Origin: G963708325 sp963708325
GTDB lineage: Bacteria; Actinomycetota; Thermoleophilia; Solirubrobacterales; 70-9
Assembly (NCBI GenBank): GCA_963708325.1
Contig: OY970203.1
Span: 124,001-188,000, forward strand
DNA length: 64,000 nucleotides
Direction: 5' to 3'
Below the pieces are notes generated by a model, which saw only the letters and a program-made list of their open reading frames with translations, did no database searches and was not told the origin of the DNA. The position numbers and the translations under genes are program-made. Positions 56,960 to 64,000 of this stretch are shown here, one piece after another; position 1 is the stretch's first letter, and each line of letters begins with the position of its first letter.

Positions 56960-57766
56960 ATGCCCAAGCTGATCTACGAGAAGCGCGACCGGATCGCATA
57001 CCTGACGATCAACCGGCCGGAGGCGAAGAACGCGATCGACCCCGACGTCCACCGACTGATGATCGAGGCCTGGGCGGACTTCCGCGACGACGACGCGGTC
57101 GACGTCGCCGTCCTCACCGGCACCGGCGACGCGTTCTGCGCCGGTGCCGACCTGAAGACCTACATCCCGCCGATCATGAAGGACGCTCGTCCCAACGACA
57201 TCCGCGAGATCGTCGAGCTGGGCCTCAACGGCTTCACCCGCGGCATGCACCGGATCTACAAGCCGATTGTCGGGGCGATCAACGGCTGGGCGCTGGCGGG
57301 AGGGCTGGAGACCGCCCTGGCCTGCGACATCAGGATCGCCTCCGAGCGGGCGATGTTCGGCTCCTTCGAGGCGCGGCGCGGCTTTCACCACGGCGACGGC
57401 GGGCTCGTGCGCCTGGTCAACACGTGCGGCACTGGCGTCGCCTTGGAGATGCTGCTGACCGCGGAGCCGATCGACGCCCGGCGGGCGCTGCAGTGCAATC
57501 TCGTCAGCAAGGTGGTCCCGCACGACAGCCTGATGGAGGAGGCCGAGACGGTGGCCCGCCAGATCCTGCGAAACAGCCAGCCCGCGGTGCGCTCGGCCAA
57601 GCAGACGATCCTCGACGTGATCGGCCAACCGCTCGACTTTCAGCTCCGCACCGAGGCCTGGAACGCCTACACGTGCGCTTCCGAGGAGGAGACGATCGAG
57701 CTGCTGCGGGGCTTCTACGAGAAGCGCGACTCCGGGCGCGCGGGGACGCACGAGACCGAGCTCTGA
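56960..57766 (+). CDS. Enoyl-CoA hydratase/isomerase family protein
   Basis: 268 residues. The CoA-binding oxyanion hole is AFCAGADLKTY (about residues 55-65) and the second hydrogen-bond donor region is VGAINGWALAGGLETALACDIRIAS. The region that carries catalytic glutamate in crotonase reads FEARRGFHHGDGGLVRL, so the second glutamate position is histidine/aspartate, and the reaction may not be hydration. The reaction is therefore left open (hydratase, isomerase or decarboxylase). A good ribosome site precedes the ATG. Neighbours give no pathway. Confidence 0.83.
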   Translation: MPKLIYEKRDRIAYLTINRPEAKNAIDPDVHRLMIEAWADFRDDDAVDVAVLTGTGDAFCAGADLKTYIPPIMKDARPNDIREIVELGLNGFTRGMHRIYKPIVGAINGWALAGGLETALACDIRIASERAMFGSFEARRGFHHGDGGLVRLVNTCGTGVALEMLLTAEPIDARRALQCNLVSKVVPHDSLMEEAETVARQILRNSQPAVRSAKQTILDVIGQPLDFQLRTEAWNAYTCASEEETIELLRGFYEKRDSGRAGTHETEL

Positions 57767-57802
57767 CGGGCCACCCGGCGGCTCGGCCGGCGGCGACGGG
57801 CG

Positions 57803-58270
57803 CTACGTGACCTCGGAGGGCTCTTCCTCGCGACCGGCGAGGCGGTCGCGGCCGCGCTGCACGGCGGCGAGGAACTTCTCCAGGTTGACCTCGAGCGTGT
57901 TGAGGATCTCGTCCGCGTAGTCCTCGGCGCCGAGGCGGATCTCGCGCTCCCGGGCGCGGGCGTCCTCGATGATCTCGTCGGCGGCGCGCTCGGCCTGCTT
58001 GGTGACCTCCTCGTTGGAGACCAGGCGGGACTGCTGGTCGCGGGCCTCGCGCACGATCCGCTCGGCCTCTCGCTTCGCCTCCGCCAGCATCTCCTGGCGC
58101 TCCTTGACGATCCAGCGGGCCTGCTTGATCTCCTCGGGGATCGTCGCCCGCATCTGATCGAGGATGTCGTAGATCTCCTCACGATCCACGCGCACCTGGT
58201 CGGTGAGCGGCACCGGCTTGGAGTTGTGGACGAGATCGTCCAGCTTGTCTATGAGAACCAGGACGTCCAT
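57803..58270 (-). CDS. SepIVA/DivIVA-like coiled-coil protein
   Basis: 155 residues, mainly one long coiled coil (residues 45-130: IKQARWIVKERQEMLAEAKREAERIVREARD and further). The N-terminal VLVLIDKLDDLVHNSKPVPLTDQVRVDREEIYDILDQM is a conserved head. This pattern and the location next to coaD/rsmD match mycobacterial SepIVA-type proteins (Rv2927c-like), linked to septum formation and polar growth. DivIVA-like assembly into filaments at the membrane is likely but inferred. The 103 bases between its start and coaD show no recognisable element. Confidence 0.75.
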   Translation of the reverse strand: MDVLVLIDKLDDLVHNSKPVPLTDQVRVDREEIYDILDQMRATIPEEIKQARWIVKERQEMLAEAKREAERIVREARDQQSRLVSNEEVTKQAERAADEIIEDARAREREIRLGAEDYADEILNTLEVNLEKFLAAVQRGRDRLAGREEEPSEVT

Positions 58271-58373
58271 TGAAGGCGCTACAGGGTAAGCGGAAAACGC
58301 CGTCTGCTGGGGTTTTCTGCATGGATCTGCAACTTCCTACCCACGCAGGTCGCTGCGCGAATCCTAGATGACT

Positions 58374-58877
58374 TCAGTCCCGCGCGAGCCGCTCGCCCAG
58401 CGCCGCGGCCACCGCGTCGGGCACGAGGTCCGACACGTCGCCCCCGAACGTCGCCATCTCCTTGACCCCCGTCGAGGATAGGAAGCTGTAGTCGGGAGAG
58501 GCGATGATGTAAACGCTCTCGATCTCGGGATCGAGCTTGCGGTTGAGCTGGTTCATCTCGAACTCGTACTCGAAGTCCGAGATCGCGCGCAGCCCCTTGA
58601 CGATCGCCGCGGAGCCGTGGTCGCGGGCGAACTCGACGAGCAGGCTCGAGAACACCGCCACCTCGACGTTGTCCAGGTCTGCTGTCGCCGCCTCGATGAA
58701 ACCGCGGCGCTCCTCCGCCGTGAAGAGGGTCTGCCCCTTGCGCACCGGCTGGTTGACGACCCCGACGACGACGCGCTCGAACACGCGCGCGGCCCTGGCG
58801 ATGATGTCGAGGTGGCCGTTGGTGACGGGGTCGTAGCTCCCCGGGCAGACCGCGACGCCGTTGCGCTCGGCGGTCAT
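58374..58877 (-). CDS. coaD: Phosphopantetheine adenylyltransferase
   Basis: 167 residues. The nucleotidyltransferase HxGH-type motif is in CPGSYDPVTNGHLDIIARA, and the second signature is FLSSTGVKEMATFGGDVS. It makes dephospho-CoA from phosphopantetheine. Its ATG overlaps the rsmD stop by 4 bases, the classical rsmD-coaD pair. Confidence 0.95.
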   Translation of the reverse strand: MTAERNGVAVCPGSYDPVTNGHLDIIARAARVFERVVVGVVNQPVRKGQTLFTAEERRGFIEAATADLDNVEVAVFSSLLVEFARDHGSAAIVKGLRAISDFEYEFEMNQLNRKLDPEIESVYIIASPDYSFLSSTGVKEMATFGGDVSDLVPDAVAAALGERLARD

Positions 58878-59401
58878 CGCGGCGCTCCGTAGACGCGGAT
58901 CAGCGTGTCGCCGTAGCGCCGTTCCCGCAGCAGCGGCAGCGAGAGGTCGAGCGGCCGCCGGGCGGCGGTCTCGACGATCACGCGTCCCTGGTTGGCGAGG
59001 TGGGCGAACATCAGCGGATCGAGGTCGTTCTCGAGGCGGTCGGCGAGTTTATACGGGGGGTCGCAGAAGATCAGGTCGAAGCGTTGGGAGGGCTGGCGCC
59101 GCAGGTAGCGGACAGCATCACTGCGGACGACCGCCGCGCGCGGCTCGAGACCCAGCCCGCGCACGTTGCGGCGCGCCAGCTCGACGTCGGTGTCGACCAG
59201 CACCGCGCGCTCGGCGCCACGCGAGAGCGCCTCGATCGCAAGCGCCCCCGTGCCGCAGAAGAGGTCGAGCACGGCGGCTCCCGAGACGTCGTCGAGGATC
59301 GAGAACAGGGCCTCGCGCACGCGGTCCGCAGTCGGCCGCACGCCCTCCCCCGCCGGTCCGGCCAGCCGGCGGCCCCGCAGCTCGCCGGCGACGACGCGCA
59401 T
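58874..59401 (-). CDS. rsmD: 16S rRNA (guanine966-N2)-methyltransferase
   Basis: 175 residues. The N-terminal VVAGELRGRRLAGPAG and PTADRVREALFSIL are RsmD-specific, the SAM motif is VLDLFCGTGALAIEALSRGA and the catalytic motif is IFCDPPYKLA. It methylates G966 of 16S rRNA in the 30S head. It ends coupled to coaD; the upstream alpha-hydroxyacid oxidase gene ends exactly next to its start. Confidence 0.95.
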   Translation of the reverse strand: MRVVAGELRGRRLAGPAGEGVRPTADRVREALFSILDDVSGAAVLDLFCGTGALAIEALSRGAERAVLVDTDVELARRNVRGLGLEPRAAVVRSDAVRYLRRQPSQRFDLIFCDPPYKLADRLENDLDPLMFAHLANQGRVIVETAARRPLDLSLPLLRERRYGDTLIRVYGAPR

Positions 59402-60511
59402 CTATGCCGCGGGAGGGCGGTCCGCCCACGGCGCCGGCTGCACGGCGTCGGCGTCGAGCTCCGCCGCCACGGGAACGCCCGCCAGCGCCAGGGCGACGTC
59501 AAGCTCGGCGAGCAGCAGCTCGAGCACCCGCTGCACGCCGGCGGCGCCACCCGCCGCAAGCCCCCAGATCACCGGCCGCCCCACCATCGTCGCGCGGGCG
59601 CCCAGGGCCAGCGCCTTGAGCACGTCGGTGCCGCGCCTGATCCCGCCGTCGACGAGCACGTCGATCTCGGCGCCCACCTCGTCGACGATCGCGGGCAGGG
59701 CGTCGGCGCCGGAGAGCACCGTGTCGAGCTGGCGGCCGCCGTGGTTGGAGACGACGACGCCGGCCGCCCCGCTGCGCGCCGCGCGGCGCGCGTCCTCGGG
59801 CCGGAGCACCCCCTTGACGATCACCGGCAGGCCGGCCTCGGCGGCGAGCGCCCCGACGTCGTCCCAGGTAAGCGCAGGGTCGATCAGGGCCGCGATCTCC
59901 TGCATCGTCAGCGTGCCGCTGCGACCGGTGGCGTCCACGCTCGGCACCGCGGTCGCGCTCTGCGAGAACCCCGAGCGCAGGTCGCGCTCGCGGATGCCGA
60001 GCACGGGAAGATCCACCGTGAGCAGCAGCGCCTCGTAGCCGTTCTCGACGGCCCCGGCGACGAGCTCGCGCGTGACGCCGCGGTCGCGCAGGACGTACAG
60101 CTGGAACCAGCGTCCCGCCTCCGGGACCGCCGCCGCCAGCTCCGGCGCCGCGGTCGTCGACAGAGTCGAGAGGCAGAACGGGGTGCCGGTGGCCGCCGCG
60201 CCGCGGGCGCTGGCCAGCTCGCCCTCGGCGGCGGCGAGGCGGTGGAACGCGGTCGGGGCGACGATCAGGGGATGGGGCCGGCGGCGGCCCAGCACGGTCG
60301 TGGACGGATCGCGGTGCGTCACGTCCACCATCACCCGCGGGCGGATCGCGATCCGGCTCCAGGCGCCGACGTTGTCGCGCAGCGTCAGCTCGTCGGCGGC
60401 GCCGCCGGCGTAGTAGCCGTGGGCGTCGGCCGGCAGCAGCTCGCCGGCGGCGCGCTCGAAGTCGGCGATCGTCAGAGGCAGCTCGCCCGGAGCGGCGTCG
60501 GCGGCGCTCAC
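59402..60511 (-). CDS. FMN-dependent alpha-hydroxyacid oxidase/dehydrogenase
   Basis: 369 residues from GTG 60511, overlapping the recG stop (GTGA). The TIM barrel carries the FMN-binding region VVSNHGGRQLD with the catalytic histidine, plus LVDGGIRRGTDVLKALALGA. The N-terminus has HGYYAGGAADELTLRDN, and the substrate-tyrosine region is FQLYVLRDR. It is like L-lactate 2-monooxygenase, glycolate oxidase or mycofactocin MftD; the exact substrate cannot be decided. Its presence inside the recG-rsmD-coaD block is unusual but looks like a normal co-translated gene. Confidence 0.88.
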   Translation of the reverse strand: MSAADAAPGELPLTIADFERAAGELLPADAHGYYAGGAADELTLRDNVGAWSRIAIRPRVMVDVTHRDPSTTVLGRRRPHPLIVAPTAFHRLAAAEGELASARGAAATGTPFCLSTLSTTAAPELAAAVPEAGRWFQLYVLRDRGVTRELVAGAVENGYEALLLTVDLPVLGIRERDLRSGFSQSATAVPSVDATGRSGTLTMQEIAALIDPALTWDDVGALAAEAGLPVIVKGVLRPEDARRAARSGAAGVVVSNHGGRQLDTVLSGADALPAIVDEVGAEIDVLVDGGIRRGTDVLKALALGARATMVGRPVIWGLAAGGAAGVQRVLELLLAELDVALALAGVPVAAELDADAVQPAPWADRPPAA

Positions 60512-62736
60512 GCCGCCATCGCCTCCGCGCGCTCGTCCCCGAACCGCATTCGCGCCGCGTCCATCAGCGGCCCCAGCGCGGTCGCGTCGAGCGAGCCGTG
60601 CCGGCCCAGCAGCGCCAGCGTCTCCTCGCGGGCCGCGATCAGGCTGGCGGTGTCCTCGGGCAGCGAGGCGACGCGAAATCTCGGCAGCCCGTGCTGGCGG
60701 GTGCCGAGGATCTCGCCCTCGCCGCGAATCCCGAGGTCGATCTCGGCGAGCTTGAAGCCGTCGCGCTCGGCGGCGATCGCGTCGAGCCGCGCCCGCGCCG
60801 CCTCCGACCCGCCGCCGGCGAACAGGATGCACTGCGACTCGTGCTCGCCGCGGCCCACCCTGCCGCGCAGCTGGTGAAGCTGGGAGATCCCGTAGCGCTC
60901 GGCGTCCTCGATCACCATCACCGTCGCGTTCGCGACGTCGATCCCGACCTCGATCACGCTGGTGCAGACGAGCACGTCGGTGCCGCCCGCGACGAAGGCG
61001 GCCATCGCCCGCTGCTTCTGCGCGCTCGGCATCTGCCCGTGCAGGACGTCCACCGCGAACTGGCGGAACTCCCCTGCCGCGAGCCGCGCCGCCTCCTCGG
61101 TGGCGGCCTTCGCCTGGAGGCTCTCGGACTCGCTGACCAGGGGGCAGACGACGAAGGCCTGGCGACCCTCGCGCAGGCGCTCGCGGACGAACTCGTAGGC
61201 GCCGGAGCGCCGCTCCTCCCCCACCACCCAGGTGCGCACGGGCGGCCGCCCGGCGGGAAGCTCGCGCAGCGTGGTGGCGTCGAGGTCGCCGTAGGCGGTC
61301 AGCGAGAGCGTCCGCGGGATCGGCGTCGCGGTCATGTGCAGCGTGTGCGGCGCCGCGCCACCGGCCCCCTTCGCGTCGAGGGCGGCGCGCTGGCGGACGC
61401 CGAAGCGGTGCTGCTCGTCGACGACCGCGACGGCGAGACTGGCCCACTCGACCTCGGGCTCGATCAGGGCGTGCGTGCCGACGAGCAGCGCCAGCTGCCC
61501 CGAGGCGAGGTGGGAGAGCGTCTCACGCCGTCGCGACGCGGCGGTCGCGCTGGTCAGCAGCGCCGCCGGCAGCCCCTCGGCCGCCAGCAGGCGCTCCAAG
61601 GTGGCGAAGTGCTGCTCGGCCAGCGTCTCGGTCGGCGCCATCATCGCCGCCTGGTGGCCGCCCTCCACCGCGCGCAGCATCGCGTAGAGCGCGCACACCG
61701 TCTTCCCTGAGCCCACTTCCCCCATCAGCAGCCGCTGCATCGGCCGGTCGGCGCCGAGGTCGGCATCGATCTCGTCGAAGGCGCGCCGCTGGTCCGCGGT
61801 GGGCTCGAACGGAAGCGAGCCGAGCCAGCGCTCGACCAGCTCGCCGCGAGCGCCGAGCGGGACGGCGGAGCGCGCGCTGCGGCGGCGGCGCCGGCGCGAT
61901 GCCAGCGAGGCCTGGTAGAGGAAGAGCTCCTCGAAGGCGAGCCGATCGCGGGCCTCGGCGCCGGACGCCGCGTGGGCGGGGAAGTGGACGGCGCAGAGCG
62001 CGTCGCCGGCGGAGCCGAGGCCGCGGCGGAAGCGCAGCTCGGCCGGCAATGGCTCGATCGCGTGGCGGGCCAGGGGCAGCGCCTGCCAGGCCCACTCGCG
62101 GATCCGCTGGACGCGCAGGGCCTCGGAGGCGGGATGGACGGGGACGATGCCGGTCGTGTGAAGACCGGCCGGCGCGCCCCCGCCGGCAAGCGACGGGCCG
62201 GCGCCGGACGGCCGCTCGGCGATCAGCTCGTGGGCGCTCACCCGCAGCCCGCGCCGCTCCAGCTTGCCGACGATCAACAGCCTCGCCCCCGGCACGAGCT
62301 TCTCCGCCAGCCAGGCCTGGTTGAACCAGGTGGCGCTCACCGCGGCGGTCGCGTCGGCCACCTGCGCCTCGACGATCGTCAGGCCGCGCCGCCGCGTCGG
62401 GCGCAGGCGCGCCGAGCGAACCTCGACCTCCACGGTGGCCTCCTCGCCGATCCGCAGGTCGCCGAGCGAGCGCACCTGGGTGCGATCGCGGTAGCTGTGC
62501 GGGACGTGCAGCAGCAGGTCGCCGAGCGTCTCGATCCCGACCTCCGCGGCGGCCGCCGCGAGCTTGGGCCCGGCGCCGCGCAGCCGGGTGAGCGGCGCGG
62601 CAAGCTCGCTCGGCCGGGGTGCGGCGCGAAGCGGCGCCGCGGCCAGCGAGGAGCGGTCCTGGACGGCGCCGGTCCCGAAGGCGCGCGGCGCCGGCGCCTG
62701 ATCGGCCATCTCGGTGCTGCGGGCGGCGACCGCCAT
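60508..62736 (-). CDS. recG: ATP-dependent DNA helicase RecG
   Basis: 742 residues. The wedge OB domain is residues 50-180 (LRGAGPKLAAAAAEVGIETLGDLLLHVPHSYRDR). Helicase motif I is GEVGSGKTVCALYAM, motif II is the DEQH box in VVDEQHRFGVRQR, then TATPIPRTLSL (III), with QLRGRVGRGEHESQCILF near the end (VI). RecG reverses stalled forks and migrates Holliday junctions. The start may be the second methionine (MADQAPAPR). It lies between the GST-like gene and the FMN oxidase. Confidence 0.95.
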   Translation of the reverse strand: MAVAARSTEMADQAPAPRAFGTGAVQDRSSLAAAPLRAAPRPSELAAPLTRLRGAGPKLAAAAAEVGIETLGDLLLHVPHSYRDRTQVRSLGDLRIGEEATVEVEVRSARLRPTRRRGLTIVEAQVADATAAVSATWFNQAWLAEKLVPGARLLIVGKLERRGLRVSAHELIAERPSGAGPSLAGGGAPAGLHTTGIVPVHPASEALRVQRIREWAWQALPLARHAIEPLPAELRFRRGLGSAGDALCAVHFPAHAASGAEARDRLAFEELFLYQASLASRRRRRRSARSAVPLGARGELVERWLGSLPFEPTADQRRAFDEIDADLGADRPMQRLLMGEVGSGKTVCALYAMLRAVEGGHQAAMMAPTETLAEQHFATLERLLAAEGLPAALLTSATAASRRRETLSHLASGQLALLVGTHALIEPEVEWASLAVAVVDEQHRFGVRQRAALDAKGAGGAAPHTLHMTATPIPRTLSLTAYGDLDATTLRELPAGRPPVRTWVVGEERRSGAYEFVRERLREGRQAFVVCPLVSESESLQAKAATEEAARLAAGEFRQFAVDVLHGQMPSAQKQRAMAAFVAGGTDVLVCTSVIEVGIDVANATVMVIEDAERYGISQLHQLRGRVGRGEHESQCILFAGGGSEAARARLDAIAAERDGFKLAEIDLGIRGEGEILGTRQHGLPRFRVASLPEDTASLIAAREETLALLGRHGSLDATALGPLMDAARMRFGDERAEAMAA

Positions 62737-62746
62737 CGCCGCAAGG

Positions 62747-63574
62747 CTACGCGGGATGGACGCCGGAACGGGTTGGGGCGGCGGCGATCTCGGCGGAGGC
62801 GCCGCGGTGGCGGCGCCAGATCTCCTCCACCCAGCGAAAGCCGGGCCGGTCGGCGATCGAGGCGCGGTCCGACTCGATCGGCTCCGGCCAGGGGTCCGGC
62901 AGCGGATACTGGGTGCCGGCGGGGCGGACCAGCGGGAACATCAGCGCGGCGGCCGTCAGGTCGGCGACCGTGAACTCGTCCCCGACCAGGTGGCCGCTGG
63001 GGCCTATCTCCTCCTCGATCCGGTCGAGCGCGGCCAGTGTCTTTCGCCAGCCGCGGGCCGCGCCCTCGGCGTCGATCGCCATCGCCCGCCGCATCGCCGT
63101 GCGGAGGAGCGGAAACGAGGCGCGGTAGGCGCTGCTCGCGGGCGGGGCGAACCCCTCCGTCATGGTGCGCGCCGCCAGGCGGGTGTGTGGCAGCAGGTGG
63201 AAGAAGAGATAGCGGCGGATGTGCGGGCCCAGCTCGGTGCCGAGCCAGTCCTCGAGCTCGAGCGCGAGCCGGCGGTCGGTCTCGTTTCGCGGGTACAGCG
63301 GCGGATCGGGCCGGCGACGCTCCAGCGCGGCGACGATCCTCGCCGAGTCGCCGATCGGCTCGCCGTCGAGAACCAGCACCGGGAAGGTGCTGCCCCCGTA
63401 GAGCCGGCGGGCCCGCATCACGTGCATCACCGGAAGAGCCGAGCGGCGCACGTGGCCGATCCGCTTGTGGTCGAGCGCCCAGCGGGCCTTCTCATTGAAA
63501 TGGGAGAAGCGGATCTGCCAAAGAGTCGGTGGCGCCGAACGCGCAGCGTCAGGCGGCAGGCTGGTCGGGGTCAT
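62747..63574 (-). CDS. Glutathione S-transferase-like protein
   Basis: 275 residues from ATG 63574. The thioredoxin-fold part starts at LWQIRFSHFNEKARWALDHKRIGH and includes FPVLVLDGEPIGDSARIVAALE; the helical C-terminal domain has HLVGDEFTVADLTAAALMFPLV. The first ~15 residues (MTPTSLPPDAARSAP) are encoded by the antisense of an interspersed repeat, and there is no other standard start before the conserved part. Actinobacteria mostly lack glutathione, so the thiol cofactor or a non-enzymatic role is unknown. It ends 10 bases before recG starts (62736). Confidence 0.82.
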   Translation of the reverse strand: MTPTSLPPDAARSAPPTLWQIRFSHFNEKARWALDHKRIGHVRRSALPVMHVMRARRLYGGSTFPVLVLDGEPIGDSARIVAALERRRPDPPLYPRNETDRRLALELEDWLGTELGPHIRRYLFFHLLPHTRLAARTMTEGFAPPASSAYRASFPLLRTAMRRAMAIDAEGAARGWRKTLAALDRIEEEIGPSGHLVGDEFTVADLTAAALMFPLVRPAGTQYPLPDPWPEPIESDRASIADRPGFRWVEEIWRRHRGASAEIAAAPTRSGVHPA

Positions 63575-63577
63575 GAT
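63531..63577 (+). repeat. Interspersed hairpin repeat, copy E (forward)
   Basis: Reads ggcgccgaacgcgcagcgtc, aggcggcaggctggtcgggg and tcatgatt. It overlaps the start codon and first codons of the GST-like gene on the opposite strand. One G-A mismatch position is changed to C-A here; the stems are intact. Confidence 0.8.
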
Positions 63578-63611
63578 TCAGAAGCATCCCCCCGCAGCGG
63601 GAGACGCGCTC

Positions 63612-64000
63612 CTACTGCGCGGCCAGCAGCCACCAGTAGTGCGGCTGGCCGCCGTCGTGAAGCTCAAGCTCGATCCCGCCCGGGGCGTGCTCCGGGATGG
63701 CGTCGAGCGGGATCGGCGCCCCCTGCCCGGCGATCACGGTGACGATCTCGGAACCCTCGGCGAGCGCCGAGACCACCGCGGCCAGAGTCGATCCGGCGCC
63801 GCCCCAGGCGACGATCCGGTCGCCGGCGAACCCGACCGCGTCGCCCCGGACGAAGCGGCCGGCGGCGTCGTCGCGGGCCGCGGGGGCCACCGCACCGACG
63901 CGCACCGAAACGAGCGCCTGCTCGATCCTCGAGGCGTTGGCCTCCATCGCCTCCTCCGGGTCGAGCTCGACGACGGCCACGAGCCCGGCCTGGGGCGAGG
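63612..64000 (-). CDS. DAK-type phosphatase/kinase protein (FakA/YloV), C-terminal part only
   Basis: The frame is open to the right edge of the window, so only about 129 C-terminal residues are visible. SPQAGLVAVVELDPEEAMEANASRIEQAL, GDAVGFAGDRIVAWG, EIVTVIAGQGAP and HDGGQPHYWWLLAAQ match the C-terminal domain of FakA/YloV proteins. These phosphorylate fatty acids with FakB and are normally encoded just upstream of recG, as here with the GST-like gene between. The kinase domain lies outside the window. Confidence 0.85.
   Translation of the reverse strand, partial: SPQAGLVAVVELDPEEAMEANASRIEQALVSVRVGAVAPAARDDAAGRFVRGDAVGFAGDRIVAWGGAGSTLAAVVSALAEGSEIVTVIAGQGAPIPLDAIPEHAPGGIELELHDGGQPHYWWLLAAQ

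Noticed and set aside
57724..57802. Searched the gap between the enoyl-CoA hydratase and SepIVA-like genes for an interspersed repeat copy or terminator
   Set aside because: Only a weak GC-rich inverted stretch is present, with no T-run and no match to the repeat consensus.

Overview
The window is a high-GC actinobacterial chromosome segment. Gene order and families point to the class Thermoleophilia (Solirubrobacterales-like). The evidence is a smc-ftsY-ffh-rpsP-khpA-trmD-rplS-lepB-rnhB run, an rpmF/DUF177/SepIVA-like/coaD/rsmD/recG neighbourhood, SnoaL-like proteins ending in EALEAAGLSE, and a secreted protein with the 'FLAMGGSAYAVNG' type of N-terminus. The taxon is inference, because no rRNA gene is present. 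Almost all core genes are on the minus strand, with 4-8 base stop/start overlaps and frequent GTG starts.

Layout. (1) 1-18.2 kb: argJ (partial)-argC, pheT-pheS, a TrmH-family methyltransferase, rplT-rpmI, then infC-thrS and a TreT-like glycosyltransferase. The usually contiguous infC-rpmI-rplT cluster is split by about 8 kb holding two DegT/DnrJ aminotransferases, a 1664-residue NHL/RHS polymorphic toxin and its probable immunity gene. (2) 18.25-27.2 kb: an accessory zone built on tRNA genes. A 5.9 kb integrative element with a tyrosine integrase sits in tRNA-Val(GAC), bounded by 48-bp direct repeats. A 0.9 kb integrase-less mini-element sits in tRNA-Cys(GCA), bounded by 43-bp direct repeats. 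Between them are an SDR gene, a probable 6S-like RNA with an intrinsic terminator, and a cupin gene. (3) 27.2-40.3 kb: RNase H-like protein, EF-G-like GTPase, a WhiG/FliA-type sigma factor gene with a one-base frameshift, a Xer recombinase, an L,D-transpeptidase, a second SDR, an acyltransferase, two plus-strand genes, and ilvD. (4) 40.4-46.6 kb: thiD, dprA, comM, yraN, a secreted stalk-like protein, rnhB and lepB. (5) 46.7-54.5 kb: rplS with a long acidic tail, trmD, khpA, rpsP, ffh, ftsY, a very short smc, a degenerate-looking rnc and acpP. (6) 54.5-64 kb: plsX, rpmF, DUF177, a methyltransferase, an enoyl-CoA hydratase, a SepIVA-like coiled-coil protein, coaD, rsmD, an FMN alpha-hydroxyacid oxidase, recG, a GST-like protein, and the C-terminal end of a FakA/YloV-type DAK protein.

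The most unusual signals are: an interspersed ~48-bp repeat family (six copies, five intergenic sites) folding into a hairpin with tandem G-A mismatches; the integrase-less mini-element with paired triple repeats near both ends; tandem copies of the tRNA-Val 3' end beside the att site; a 770-residue SMC with no visible hinge; and an RNase III lacking several metal-ligand acids.
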